Shown here: one piece after another, positions 18,143-27,034 of the stretch | Position numbering within the stretch: position 1 is the stretch's first letter | How the letters are laid out: the number at the start of each line of letters is the position of its first letter | Origin: Aquabacterium soli | GTDB taxonomy: Bacteria > Pseudomonadota > Gammaproteobacteria > Burkholderiales > Burkholderiaceae_C | Assembly (NCBI RefSeq): GCF_003933735.1 | Contig: NZ_RSED01000009.1 | Span: forward strand, 1-64,000 | Reading direction: 5' to 3' | DNA: 64,000 nt | Made by a program: the position numbers and the translations under genes | Notes under the pieces: generated by a model | What the model was told of the DNA's origin: nothing | The model's input: only the letters and a program-made list of their open reading frames with translations | Database searches by the model: none

Positions 18143-19642
18143 TCAATGCGTCGGCAGGCGCCGTTGCAGGTGGAAGGGCCGCTGCCCGATGCCGCAGCAG
18201 AAGGCGCCGATCCAGGGGCGCAGGGCCTGGGCCAGGTGCCGGCCTTCGGCGTTGAGCGCGTCCAGCCGCTCGGCGGCGGCCTGGGCCTGGCGGCGCAAGG
18301 CGCTTTCATCCACCGTGAGCAGGCGGCCGTACTCGACCACCACGCGGCCGGCCACCAGCACGTGCGTGACGGCGGCACCGTTCTCGCCGTGCACCAGCTG
18401 GCGCAGGGCATCGCGCAGGGGCACGTAGATCGGCTGGGCCAGGTCCAGCAGCACGATGTCGGCCTGGTAGCCGGGCGCCAGCCTGCCCAGGCGATCGCCC
18501 CAACCGAGCGCGTGTGCGCTGTTGGCCGTGCCCATGTGCAGCGCTTCGGAGGCGGTGATCCAGCGGGCTTCGTCCGAGCCCACGATGCGCGACAGGTAGG
18601 CCGCCAGGCGGGCCACCTCGAACAGGTTCTGGGTGTCCGAGGTGTTGGCGCCATCGCTGCCCAGGCCCACGCGCAGGCCGCGCTCGGCCATGCGCCGCAC
18701 GGGCGCCACGCCCGAGCCCAGGCGCAGGTTGCTCAGGGGGTTGTGGATGGCGGTGACGCCGGCCTGGGCCAGCTGGTCGATGTCGTTGTCGCCGATCCAG
18801 ATCGAGTGGGCCACGCTCAGGCGCTCGCTGAGCATGCCCAGGCGGTTCAGGTGGGACACCAGGCTCATGCCATAGCGCTGCTCGCCAAACACGGCCTGCT
18901 GCTGGCTTTCGGCCAGGTGGATCTGCATCGGCAGGCCGAACTCGGCCGACAGCTGGGCGCAGCCCTGCATGAAGGCGTCGGAGCAGTGCAGCGGGATGGT
19001 GGGCGCGATGCCCAGGCGCACGCGGTTGGCATCGAAGGGCCAGTCCTGCGCCGCTGCACGCACGGTGGACAGGCAAGCCTGTGGGTCGGCGGCACGGGCC
19101 TGCGCGGCCTGGGCCTTGAGCGGCTCGGGCAGGCTGTCCAGCAGCTCGGGGTAGGCCTGGTAGAGCGTGCGGTCGGCCATCATGGGCGCGACCACGGCGC
19201 GGATGCCGATGGTGTCGTAGGCACGGGCCACGGCGTGCAGGCCGGCCACGGTGGGCCGGGGGAACTCGCTGGTCATGTCGAACAGCGCGGTGCAGCCCTT
19301 CTTGAGCAGCTCGGCGGCGGTGAGCGTGGCGCTCAGGGCCAGGTCTGCCAGGCCGCGCTGGCCGTTGATCGAGGGGGAGGCGGCCAGGAAGCCTTCCAGG
19401 CCCGTGTCGGCCACGGCGCCGCGGCCCAGGCCGCCGTGCGCGTGGGTGTGGCCGTTGACCCAGGCGGGCATCACCAGGCGGTCGGTGGCGTCCAGCTGGC
19501 GAGCGCCTTCGATCGTGTCGAACTGGCCGGGGGGGCCGATCTCGCGCAAGGCGCCGTCTTCGATCAGCAGATCGGCCAGGCGGGCTTGGCTTTCGCCGTC
19601 GGCCAGGACCAGGCCACCGTGGATGATGAGGCGATCGCTCAT
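18143..19642 (-). CDS. Amidohydrolase, AtzA/TrzN/guanine-deaminase-like
   Basis: A 499-residue metal-dependent amidohydrolase. The HxH motif is in NGHTHAHGG (H65, H67), further ligand histidines in MQIHLAES and VAHSIWI, and the metal Asp in GLGSDGANTSD. The order and spacing match the cytosine/guanine deaminase and chlorohydrolase group, which removes amino or chloro groups from purine, pyrimidine or s-triazine rings. It is the last gene of the 12-gene minus-strand operon, which also holds a ring-opening amidohydrolase. A deamination or dechlorination step before ring opening is inferred. The true substrate is unknown. Confidence 0.8.
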   Translation of the reverse strand: MSDRLIIHGGLVLADGESQARLADLLIEDGALREIGPPGQFDTIEGARQLDATDRLVMPAWVNGHTHAHGGLGRGAVADTGLEGFLAASPSINGQRGLADLALSATLTAAELLKKGCTALFDMTSEFPRPTVAGLHAVARAYDTIGIRAVVAPMMADRTLYQAYPELLDSLPEPLKAQAAQARAADPQACLSTVRAAAQDWPFDANRVRLGIAPTIPLHCSDAFMQGCAQLSAEFGLPMQIHLAESQQQAVFGEQRYGMSLVSHLNRLGMLSERLSVAHSIWIGDNDIDQLAQAGVTAIHNPLSNLRLGSGVAPVRRMAERGLRVGLGSDGANTSDTQNLFEVARLAAYLSRIVGSDEARWITASEALHMGTANSAHALGWGDRLGRLAPGYQADIVLLDLAQPIYVPLRDALRQLVHGENGAAVTHVLVAGRVVVEYGRLLTVDESALRRQAQAAAERLDALNAEGRHLAQALRPWIGAFCCGIGQRPFHLQRRLPTH

Positions 19643-19663
19643 GGTGTGCTCAGTGCCTGTTCT

Positions 19664-20092
19664 TCAATCGGCCAGCTCGAACACCACATCCTGCGCGCCT
19701 TCCCACAGCGTCTTCACGCCCAGGGGCCGAAGGTTCTCCTTGCCTTCAATGATGGTCAGGAAGTGGTTGCCGGCCAACTGGCCCATCTTGCTGGAGAAGC
19801 TGCAACTGCCATAGGCCAGGATGATCTCGGTCTCGCTGTAGCCGCCGGGGTAGAACAGGATGTCGCCCACCGACGGGTGGCTGGTGTGGTTCTCGAAGCC
19901 GATGGCCTTGCCATCTTTCTCCAGCACGAACTCGCCCAGCGGCACCCAGCAGCCTTCGCCGCTCCAGCGCACGTGGATCAGCTTCTGGCGGTAGGGCAGC
20001 AGTTTCAGGAAGGCAGCGACGGTCTCGGGCGCGTCGGGGTGGGTCTCGGCCAGGAAGCGGTGGCCACCGGCGGTGATGCGGATCTTGGGCAT
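19664..20092 (-). CDS. DUF3830 family protein (cyclophilin-like)
   Basis: A 142-residue protein matching the DUF3830 pattern, with HVRWSGEGCWVPLG, FENHTSHPSVGDILFYPGG, EIILAYGSCSFSS and GNHFLTIIEG segments. Structures of the family show a cyclophilin-like barrel, and members recur beside amidohydrolases and ABC importers of nitrogen compounds. No catalytic role is established. Here it lies 21 nt before the terminal amidohydrolase and 42 nt after the LOG-family gene, within the same operon. It may be an accessory or isomerase-like factor for the pathway (inference). Confidence 0.8.
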   Translation of the reverse strand: MPKIRITAGGHRFLAETHPDAPETVAAFLKLLPYRQKLIHVRWSGEGCWVPLGEFVLEKDGKAIGFENHTSHPSVGDILFYPGGYSETEIILAYGSCSFSSKMGQLAGNHFLTIIEGKENLRPLGVKTLWEGAQDVVFELAD

Positions 20093-20134
20093 GAAGGACT
20101 GCTTGCTTGAAGCGTTGAAAAGATGAGAAGGGGA

Positions 20135-20749
20135 TCAGGAGCCGGGCTGGCCGATCCACTTGGTGACGGTGGGAGCGCGCCAGGCGGCCAGGCCGTCGAG
20201 CAGTGCATCGGGCTGGCTTTGCACCACGATCATGTCGCGGTGCTCGGGCTTGAGGAAGCCTTCATCCGTGGCGGTGGCCAGCATGGCGCGCATGGGCTCG
20301 TAGAAGCCGCGCGTGTTGAGCACGCCGCAGGCCTTGAGGTGGTCACCCAACTGCGTGAGCGTGGCCACCTCGAACAGCTCCTCCAACGTGCCCAGCCCGC
20401 CGGGCAGCGCGATGAAGGCATCGGCCAGCTCGGCCATGCGGGCCTTGCGCTCGCGCATGTGCGGTGCCACCTCGTGGCGGCTGAGGCCTGGGTGCAGGTG
20501 GCCGCGGTCGTGCAGGCGCTGGTTGATCACGCCCACCACGGTGCCGCCACCGGCCAGGGCCGCATCGGCCACCACGCCCATCAGGCCCTTGCTGGTGCCG
20601 CCGTAGACCAGGGTGATGCCGCGCGCCGCGATGGCGGTGCCAAGCGCTTTGGCGGCTTCGGCGTAGTCGGGGGACACGCCGAAGTTGGAGCCGCAGAACA
20701 CGGCCACGCTGCGCAGCGGGGGAAGGATGTCGTTGTGGATGTCGCTCAT
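20135..20749 (-). CDS. LOG family protein (nucleoside-monophosphate phosphoribohydrolase type)
   Basis: A 204-residue Rossmann protein of the LOG/TIGR00730 family. The signature PGGLGTLEE is at residues 116-124 and the conserved MRERK segment at 98-102, with AVFCGSN near the N-terminus. LOG enzymes hydrolyse the N-glycosidic bond of (cytokinin) nucleoside 5'-monophosphates, releasing base and ribose 5-phosphate. Many were once misannotated as lysine decarboxylases. In this operon it could release a free base for the downstream ring-cleaving enzymes, or simply be a house-cleaning nucleosidase. It sits 16 nt after the permease gene. Confidence 0.88.
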   Translation of the reverse strand: MSDIHNDILPPLRSVAVFCGSNFGVSPDYAEAAKALGTAIAARGITLVYGGTSKGLMGVVADAALAGGGTVVGVINQRLHDRGHLHPGLSRHEVAPHMRERKARMAELADAFIALPGGLGTLEELFEVATLTQLGDHLKACGVLNTRGFYEPMRAMLATATDEGFLKPEHRDMIVVQSQPDALLDGLAAWRAPTVTKWIGQPGS

Positions 20750-20765
20750 TGCTTTTGGAGGGTGC

Positions 20766-21554
20766 TCAGGAGGCCATGCCCAGGTCGGTCTTGCGCTGGG
20801 CCCAGCCCGTCATGCGGCGCTCGACCAGCGAGGACAGAGCGTACAGCGCCACGCCCAGCACGGCCAGGATCAGCAGGCCGGCGAACACCATGGGCACGTC
20901 GAAGTTGCCGCTGGCCAGCATCATCACCGTGCCGATGCCCTTGTTGGCGGCCACCGTCTCGGCCAGCACCGTGCCCACGAAGGCCAGCGTGATGGCGATC
21001 TTGAGCGAGGCGAACAGGTAGGGCAGTGCGCGCGGCAGGGCCACGTTCCACAGGATGTCGCGCTTCTTGGCGCCCAGCACGCGCAGCACGTCTTCGAGCT
21101 CGGGCTCGGTGCTGGCCAGCCCGGTGGCCACGTTCACCACCACCGGGAAGATGCTGATGACCAGCGAGGTGAGGATGGCCGGCACCGTGCCCGCACCGAA
21201 CCACACCACGAAGATCGGCACCACGGCCACCTTGGGGATGCTGGAGAACCCCACCAGCAGCGGGTAGGCCACGTCATAGGCCGTGCGCGACGAGCCGATC
21301 AGCAGGCCCAGCAAGATGCCCACCGCCACGCCCAGCGCGAAGCCGACCAGCGTGGTGTAGAGCGTCTGCACCGTGTGCGGCCACAGCAGCGGCATCTTCT
21401 CGACCAGCACGTGCAGGATCTGGCTGGGGCGTGGCAGGATCAGGTCGGACACGCCGGTGGCCACGCAGGCCAGCTCCCACAGCAGGAAGAAGCCGACCAG
21501 GGCCGAGGCCGACAGCAGGCGCTGGCGGGCGCGGGGAGAGAGCAGGGGGTTCAT
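20766..21554 (-). CDS. ABC transporter permease (NitT/TauT type)
   Basis: A 262-residue inner-membrane permease with about six TM helices. The EAA-type cytoplasmic loop lies around LEDVLRVLGAKKRDILWNVALPRALP, and the N-terminus is MNPLLSPRARQRLL. It starts within the ATPase stop codon (ATGA). With the ATPase and one or both substrate-binding proteins upstream it should form an importer. Family members carry taurine, nitrate, pyrimidine precursors and similar small molecules. The operon enzymes suggest an N-rich heterocycle or ureide. Confidence 0.92.
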   Translation of the reverse strand: MNPLLSPRARQRLLSASALVGFFLLWELACVATGVSDLILPRPSQILHVLVEKMPLLWPHTVQTLYTTLVGFALGVAVGILLGLLIGSSRTAYDVAYPLLVGFSSIPKVAVVPIFVVWFGAGTVPAILTSLVISIFPVVVNVATGLASTEPELEDVLRVLGAKKRDILWNVALPRALPYLFASLKIAITLAFVGTVLAETVAANKGIGTVMMLASGNFDVPMVFAGLLILAVLGVALYALSSLVERRMTGWAQRKTDLGMAS

Positions 21555-22432
21555 GCGGCTTTCCTTGCGGGCGTGGGTTCGTGGCCGGGGGATTCGGTGG
21601 ATGCGGCGGCGGCCTCTGCGGCATCGGCGGCCGTGCGGGCTTCGGCGATGCGCAGGCGCAGCTCCTGCACCAGGGCAGACACCTCCGGTGCGTAGCTCAT
21701 GGCCAGGGTGCGGGGGCGCTCGAAGGGCACGGCGCGGTCTTCGAGGATGCGGCCGGGGCGCGAGCTCATCACGCAGATGCGCGTGGCCAGGTAGGCGGCC
21801 TCGCGCAGGTCGTGGGTGACCAGCAGCACGGTGGGCTTCTTGTCCATCCACAGCTGCTGGGTCAGCGCCCACAGTTCTTCACGCGTGAACGAGTCGAGCG
21901 CGCCGAAGGGCTCGTCGAGCAGCAGCAGTTGCGGCTCGTGGATCAGTGCGCGGCACAGCGAGGCGCGCTGCAGCATGCCGCCCGACAGCTGCCAGGGCCG
22001 CTTGTCGCCAAAGCCCTTCAGGCCCACCTGGGCCAGCAGGGCCTCGGCGCGTTCGGCGTACTCGCCGCGCTTTTTCCTGGCGTAGTCCTGGCGGAAGGGC
22101 TCGACGATCTTGAGCGGGATCATCACGTTGTCGCGGATGCTCAGCCACGGCAGCATGGTCGGGTTCTGGAAGGCCAGGCCGATGCGGGTCTTGCCCGATT
22201 GCTGGGTGGTGGGGCTTTCGCGCCCGCCCACGATCAACCCGCCCGAGCTGGGCTGCAGCAGCCCGGCCACGAGTTTCAGGATGGTGGACTTGCCGCAGCC
22301 GCTGGGGCCGACCAGTGCGACGAAATCGCCCTGCTCGATGCGCAGGTTGGTGCGGTCCAGGGCGAGGGTGGCGTTGGCCTGCGTGCCGTAGCGCACGGTC
22401 ACGTCGGACAGGTCGATGAAGGGTTGGGTCAT
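21551..22432 (-). CDS. ABC transporter ATP-binding protein (NitT/TauT type)
   Basis: A 293-residue ATPase. Walker A is GPSGCGKST, the signature LSGGMLQRA (GGMLQ instead of the usual GGMRQ), Walker [13 protein letters not shown], and the switch histidine lies in VTHDLREA. The last ~35 residues are an Ala/Glu-rich tail. It starts by ATGA overlap with the ring-opening amidohydrolase and overlaps the permease the same way, so translation of these genes is probably coupled. It energises the importer of this cluster. Confidence 0.93.
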   Translation of the reverse strand: MTQPFIDLSDVTVRYGTQANATLALDRTNLRIEQGDFVALVGPSGCGKSTILKLVAGLLQPSSGGLIVGGRESPTTQQSGKTRIGLAFQNPTMLPWLSIRDNVMIPLKIVEPFRQDYARKKRGEYAERAEALLAQVGLKGFGDKRPWQLSGGMLQRASLCRALIHEPQLLLLDEPFGALDSFTREELWALTQQLWMDKKPTVLLVTHDLREAAYLATRICVMSSRPGRILEDRAVPFERPRTLAMSYAPEVSALVQELRLRIAEARTAADAAEAAAASTESPGHEPTPARKAA

Positions 22433-23595
22433 ACAGCGTCCTCTACATGCAAGATGGCGGCCACGGGGCCGCCGCCGGCCGGGCCCTGGTGCTCGGCGCC
22501 GCCCGAGACGTACAGCGCGGTATGCCCGGCGATGGACGCCAGCACACCGCCCACCACCGCACGGGCGTGTCGCGTGGCGTTGATGTCCGAGTCGTTGAGC
22601 ATGGTGTGGCGCTGGCCACGCACCAGCCCGTCGGGGCTGGATTCGGCCTTGGCCAGCAGGTTGACGAGCCGCCCGGACAGGGCTTCGTCGCTGTCATGGC
22701 CTTCACGGTCGGGGTCGATGGCGAAGCATTCGCGCAGCAGGGTGCGCACCGAAGCCGCGTCGACCGCGTCGCGCATCACCGTGTGGGCGATGCGGTAGGG
22801 CGATGCGGCACCGGGCGCCTCACCCAGCACGATCACCACGTTGTGGTCCAGCTCGATGCCGGCCGAGGCTGATGCCCGGCCGGAGTACAGCGACCAGTCG
22901 CGCAGTACTGCGGCATCACCCACTTTCGCAGCAGGCACTTCTTCAAGCGCCAGGGCCACGCCCAGGGCCGAGGCGCCGCGCGAATAGCCCATGGATTCGT
23001 AGGTGTCGCGCGTGGCGGGCTCCTGCTGCTCGGCCAGCGCCTTCTGCACCTTGGTGGAAGTGAGCAGCGGGCATTTGACCTGCACGAAGTGCACATCCTG
23101 CACGCGCTGGATGCCGGCCTGGGCCATGGCCTCGCGCACGGCCTGGGCCGTGGCCTCGATCTGCGCCATGCGGCCGATCTCGGTGGGCGCGAAATCGCGC
23201 GTGTGCGCGGTGCCGATCACCAGGCGCGGTGCGCCATGGCGGGCAGGCGCATCGGCTTCGAGCCAGCGGCGCGTGAACACCGTGAAGTGCGGTGACAGCA
23301 CGCCCTCGGTGCCGCCGGACATCACCAGGGCCACGCGCTGCGCTGCTTCGGCCGGCGTGCAGCCCAGGTGTGGGGCCAGCAGGTGGCTCCAGGCCATGCT
23401 GGCGTACTCGCGTGTGTGGTCGTTGACGCAGCCATTGCCCTCGGTCTTGCCCATCACGGCGACGATGTCGGCCGGCACCAGGGTGCCCGCGTCGATCAGG
23501 GCCTGCACGCCCGAGAGGTCACCCGGGCCACGGCAGTCGATGCGGTGCACGCCGACCCGCTGCGGGCGCACGGCGGTGCTGCTCGGCAAGCTCAT
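22429..23595 (-). CDS. Ring-opening amidohydrolase (barbiturase / cyanuric acid hydrolase family)
   Basis: A 388-residue member of the AtzD/TrzD/Bar family, a three-fold pseudosymmetric fold with three Ser-Lys pairs. Visible pieces are Lys in AVMGKTEGNG and Ser in VMSGGTEGVLSPH; Lys in VQVKCPLL and Ser in SMGYSRGASALG; and Lys in LLAKAES and Ser in LYVSGGAEHQGP. The enzymes open the ring of cyanuric acid (to biuret) or barbituric acid (to ureidomalonate); the two cannot be separated by eye. It overlaps both neighbours by 4 nt. The start at 23595 gives MSLPSSTAVRPQ; a longer upstream frame lies inside the preceding gene and is rejected. Confidence 0.88.
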   Translation of the reverse strand: MSLPSSTAVRPQRVGVHRIDCRGPGDLSGVQALIDAGTLVPADIVAVMGKTEGNGCVNDHTREYASMAWSHLLAPHLGCTPAEAAQRVALVMSGGTEGVLSPHFTVFTRRWLEADAPARHGAPRLVIGTAHTRDFAPTEIGRMAQIEATAQAVREAMAQAGIQRVQDVHFVQVKCPLLTSTKVQKALAEQQEPATRDTYESMGYSRGASALGVALALEEVPAAKVGDAAVLRDWSLYSGRASASAGIELDHNVVIVLGEAPGAASPYRIAHTVMRDAVDAASVRTLLRECFAIDPDREGHDSDEALSGRLVNLLAKAESSPDGLVRGQRHTMLNDSDINATRHARAVVGGVLASIAGHTALYVSGGAEHQGPAGGGPVAAILHVEDAV

Positions 23596-25094
23596 GCGGC
23601 CTCCTTGGGCGCGGGCGGCAGGAAGCCGGTGCCTTCGAAGGCGCTCAGGTCTGCCGGCACGGCCGTGGGCGGCACGCCTTCCGGTGTCTTGAGCACGGCG
23701 CTGATGTAGTGCTCGGTGTTGCGCGCGCGCGGCGTGGGCATGCGCTGCACGCCCTTGACCGATTGGCCCCAGCCCGAGGCCTCGCTCACCAGCTGGCCAT
23801 CGCGCATCACGAAGCGGCCGCGCACCAGGGTGTGGATGGGCGCGCCCTGCACCGTGCGGCCGTTCCACGGCGAGATCTTGCTGATCGACTGCAGGCGGCC
23901 TTGCGAAAGCACGGCACGGCGGTCCATGTCCACCACGGCGATGTCGGCGTGCGCGCCCACGGCCAGCACGCCCTTGGTGCCGTACAGGCCCCAGGCCTTG
24001 GCCGGGGCGGCGGCGCTCCACTTCACGTAGTCCATCAGCGTGGCGCGCTGGCGGTTCACCTCGGTCAGCATCAGCGGCATCTGCGTTTCCACGCCAGGGA
24101 AGCCGCAGTCGCAGGCCCAGATGCTCTCGCGCGTTTTCTCCTCTGGCGTGTGTGGCGCGTGGTCGGTGGCGATCATGTCGATGGTGCCGTCCATCAGCGC
24201 GTCCCACAGCGGCTGGTTGTGGCGCTCTTCGCGGATGGGCGGGTTCAGGCGCAGGATGCCGCCCAGGCGCAGCATGTCGTTCGTATTGAGCAGCAGGTAC
24301 TGCGGGCAGGTCTCCACCGTCACGTCCACGCCGCGCAGCTTGGCCGCGCGCAGCACGAACAGCGAGTCGGCTGCGCTGTGGTGGGCGATGTGCACGCGCG
24401 CGCCAGTCCATTCGGCCAGGGTCAGCACGCGGCCGATGGCCTCGATCTCGGCCACGGCCGGGCGCGAAGCCAGGTGGGCCAGCGGGTCGATGCGGCCGGC
24501 TTCTTCCAGGCGGTGCTGGCGGCGCGCCATGATCGACGAGTTCTCGGCGTGCACCACGGTGCGGATGCCCAGGGGCGCCAGCTTTTCGAAGCCTTCCAGC
24601 AGCGCACCGTCGCTGGGGGCAGGCAGGTTGCCGAAGGTGTTGCCCACGAAGGCCTTGAAGCTGGTCACGCCGGCGTCGAGCAGCTCTTCAAGCCGGTCGA
24701 TGGTGTCGTCGCCCAGCAGGCCGTGGATGCCGTAGTCCACATAGGATGATTCGGCCGCCTTCTGCTTGAGCCGCAGCGCCTCGATGGTGCCCGTGGGCGG
24801 GTTGGTGTTGGGCATCTCGAACACCGTGGTCACGCCGCCGCAGGCGGCGGCGGCCGAGCCGGTCTTCCAGGTTTCCTTGTGCGGGTAGCCCGGGTCGCGG
24901 AAGTGCACGTGGCTGTCGATGGCGCCAGGCAGCAGGTACTGGCCGTCGGCGCGCAGCTCTTCACGGGCACTGGGCATCAGGTCGTCATGGCCGATGGCCA
25001 CGATCCTGCCATCGGCGATGGCGATGGAGGCGTCGATGATCTGCTCGGGCGAGACGATCTTGCCGCCTCGGATGACGAGGTCTGCGTTGCTCAT
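23592..25094 (-). CDS. Dihydroorotase/hydantoinase-like cyclic amidohydrolase
   Basis: A 500-residue cyclic amidohydrolase. The N-terminal metal motif is DSHVHFRDPG (H62, H64), the probable carboxylated lysine K147 in TSFKAFVG, then H182 (VHAEN), H238 (IAHHS) and D311 (ATDHAPH). The set is complete, so it should be catalytically active. HFRDPG and FEMPNTNPP resemble class I dihydroorotases and allantoinases rather than D-hydantoinases. A final ~60-residue tail (RMPTPRARN...) extends past the usual end. It probably hydrolyses a cyclic amide or ureide ring in the cluster's pathway. Start at 25094, overlapping the barbiturase-family gene downstream. Confidence 0.88.
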   Translation of the reverse strand: MSNADLVIRGGKIVSPEQIIDASIAIADGRIVAIGHDDLMPSAREELRADGQYLLPGAIDSHVHFRDPGYPHKETWKTGSAAAACGGVTTVFEMPNTNPPTGTIEALRLKQKAAESSYVDYGIHGLLGDDTIDRLEELLDAGVTSFKAFVGNTFGNLPAPSDGALLEGFEKLAPLGIRTVVHAENSSIMARRQHRLEEAGRIDPLAHLASRPAVAEIEAIGRVLTLAEWTGARVHIAHHSAADSLFVLRAAKLRGVDVTVETCPQYLLLNTNDMLRLGGILRLNPPIREERHNQPLWDALMDGTIDMIATDHAPHTPEEKTRESIWACDCGFPGVETQMPLMLTEVNRQRATLMDYVKWSAAAPAKAWGLYGTKGVLAVGAHADIAVVDMDRRAVLSQGRLQSISKISPWNGRTVQGAPIHTLVRGRFVMRDGQLVSEASGWGQSVKGVQRMPTPRARNTEHYISAVLKTPEGVPPTAVPADLSAFEGTGFLPPAPKEAA

Positions 25095-25105
25095 GATGTG
25101 CCCCT

Positions 25106-25897
25106 TTACAGCATGGCCCAGCCGCCATCGACGGGCAGGTCCACGCCGGTGATCTGGCGCGACGCATCGCTGGCCATGAACAGGCAGGCGTTGGCCACGT
25201 CCTCGTCCAGCGTCACGCGCTTGAGGGCGTAGTCCTCGGCGTGGCGCTTCATCGCTTCTTCCAGGGTGATGCCCAGCTTGGTGGCCATGTTGGCGCACAC
25301 CTTTTCACGGAAGCGCGGGCCGTCGACCATGCCGGGGGCCACGCAGTTCACGTTGATGTTGTGCGGGCCGGCCTCCAGCGCGAAGCTCTTGGTGATGCCG
25401 CGCAGGCCCCACTTCGAGGCGGAGTAGGCCACGCGGCCGGCGCGTCCACGCATGCCGAAGGTGCCGCCCACGTTGACCACCTTGCCGCCGCCCTGCTCGA
25501 TCATCGCGGGCAGCACGGCGTGCATGGTGTTGAAGCAGCCGGTCATGTTGAGCTCGACGATGTCGTTGAACTCGTCGGCGCTGGTCTCCCAGCCGGTCTT
25601 GCCGATGGGGCCGGAGCCGCCAGCCACGTTGACCAGGATGTCGATGCGGCCGAAGTGCTCCAGCGCCTGGCGGGCCAGCGCCTCGGTCTGTGCTTCATCG
25701 ACCAGGTTGCAGGGCACGACGATGGCGGGCACGCCCAGCGCGCGCGCCTCTTCGGCCACGGGCTCGATGGCGGCGGTGTCGCGGCCGGCCAGCACCAGGC
25801 GGCAGCCTTCCTGGGCGAAGGCCAGCGTCACGGCGCGGCCCATGCCCTTGGCGGGGCCGGTGATCACGGCCACCTTGTTCTTGAGTTTCAGGTCCAT
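25106..25897 (-). CDS. Short-chain dehydrogenase/reductase
   Basis: A 263-residue classical SDR. The nucleotide-binding motif is TGPAKGMG (the usual first Gly-x-x-x-Gly-x-Gly with Pro-Ala in the loop), with NVAGG, a catalytic region VNVGG and YSASK, and C-terminal GVDLPVDGGWAML. It should oxidise or reduce an alcohol/ketone with NAD(P). It is the only redox enzyme in the operon, which otherwise holds hydrolases, so it may act on a ring-derived ketone or on the carbon skeleton after nitrogen removal (inference). It lies 11 nt before the dihydroorotase-like gene. Confidence 0.9.
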   Translation of the reverse strand: MDLKLKNKVAVITGPAKGMGRAVTLAFAQEGCRLVLAGRDTAAIEPVAEEARALGVPAIVVPCNLVDEAQTEALARQALEHFGRIDILVNVAGGSGPIGKTGWETSADEFNDIVELNMTGCFNTMHAVLPAMIEQGGGKVVNVGGTFGMRGRAGRVAYSASKWGLRGITKSFALEAGPHNINVNCVAPGMVDGPRFREKVCANMATKLGITLEEAMKRHAEDYALKRVTLDEDVANACLFMASDASRQITGVDLPVDGGWAML

Positions 25898-25949
25898 GGT
25901 GTTTCCTTCAAAGCGGGGGCGGGGTCGTGTGAATGCTCAGCAGCGGGGT

Positions 25950-26999
25950 TCAGAACAGCTTGCTGGGGCGCTGGTCGCGCGCGGGCAGGAAGCTGCGGTT
26001 GAACACCTCGGCAGGCGTGGGCGTGCGGGCCAGCTGGTTGGCATCCACCAGGATCTCGATGCTGCGCTCCAGGCGCTTGTCGTCCACGTCACCCAGGCCG
26101 ATGCGGGCGACCTCGGGGTGGCTCATGTCATTGCGCAGCGCCGACAGCAGGCGGTCCTTCTCGACATCACGCTTGAGCAGGGGCTCGCGCTTCATCACGG
26201 CGTCCATGGCCATCTCGGGGTCGGCCAGCACGTCCTTGATGGCACGGTTGAGCGCGCGCACGAAACCGGCCACGGCCTTGGGGTTGTCCTGCACGAACTT
26301 GCGCGAGAAGAACACGGCGTTCGAGTACAGGTCCATGCCGTAGTCGCCGTAGCGGATGAAGCGCAGGTCCTTGGCGGCATCGATGCCCATGGCCTTGGCG
26401 CTGAAGGTCACGGTGTTCACGTAGCCGAAGGTGGCGTCGACCTGGCCGCGCATCAGCATCTGCTCGCGCAGGTTGGGCGCCATGTTGGTGATGTTGACCT
26501 TGCTGGTGTCGACCTTGGCGATCTTGGCCAGCGCGGGAAAGAGCTTGAGCGCGCCATCGTTGGCCGGGCCGCCGATGGTCTTGCCTTCCAGGTCCTTGGG
26601 CGTCTTGATCGGGCTGTCCTTCTTGACGATCAGCGTGAAGGGCGGCGTGTTGTACAGCATGTAGACGCCCACGGGCGCATCGGCCGGGCGCTTGGCGGCC
26701 ATGTCGATGATCGCGTTGAGGTCGCCGAAGCCGGCGTCATAGGCGCCCGAAGCCACCTTGGGGATGGAGGCGGCCGAGCCTTCGCCCTGGTCAATGCTCA
26801 CGTCCAGGCCTTCGGCCTTGAAGTAGCCCTTGTCCTGCGCCACGAAGAACCAGGCCTGCGAGCCTTCGAACTTCCACTGCAGGACGAACTTGATCTTGGT
26901 CTGCGCCTGGGCAGGCAGGGCGGCCAGGCTCAGGCCGATGGCCGCTGCCGTGGCGGCGGCGATGCGCTTGAACGTGGCGCGGCGGGAAAGGGCGATCAT
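25950..26999 (-). CDS. ABC substrate-binding protein 1 (NMT1/ThiY-like)
   Basis: A 349-residue periplasmic binding protein. The signal peptide has a basic n-region (MIALSRRATFKR) and ends in ALPAQAQ (about 33). The mature start KIKFVLQWKFEGSQAWFFVAQ and the segments GEGSAASIPKVASGAYDAGFGDLNAII are typical of NMT1/ThiY-type proteins that feed NitT/TauT permeases. It is clearly paralogous to the first gene of the operon. The ATG at 26999 follows a GGAG 11 nt upstream. It probably delivers the pathway substrate or a related compound to the 20766-22432 importer. Confidence 0.9.
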   Translation of the reverse strand: MIALSRRATFKRIAAATAAAIGLSLAALPAQAQTKIKFVLQWKFEGSQAWFFVAQDKGYFKAEGLDVSIDQGEGSAASIPKVASGAYDAGFGDLNAIIDMAAKRPADAPVGVYMLYNTPPFTLIVKKDSPIKTPKDLEGKTIGGPANDGALKLFPALAKIAKVDTSKVNITNMAPNLREQMLMRGQVDATFGYVNTVTFSAKAMGIDAAKDLRFIRYGDYGMDLYSNAVFFSRKFVQDNPKAVAGFVRALNRAIKDVLADPEMAMDAVMKREPLLKRDVEKDRLLSALRNDMSHPEVARIGLGDVDDKRLERSIEILVDANQLARTPTPAEVFNRSFLPARDQRPSKLF

Positions 27000-27034
27000 G
27001 GGGCGGTACTCCGGGTTGAAAATGAAGAAGGCCA

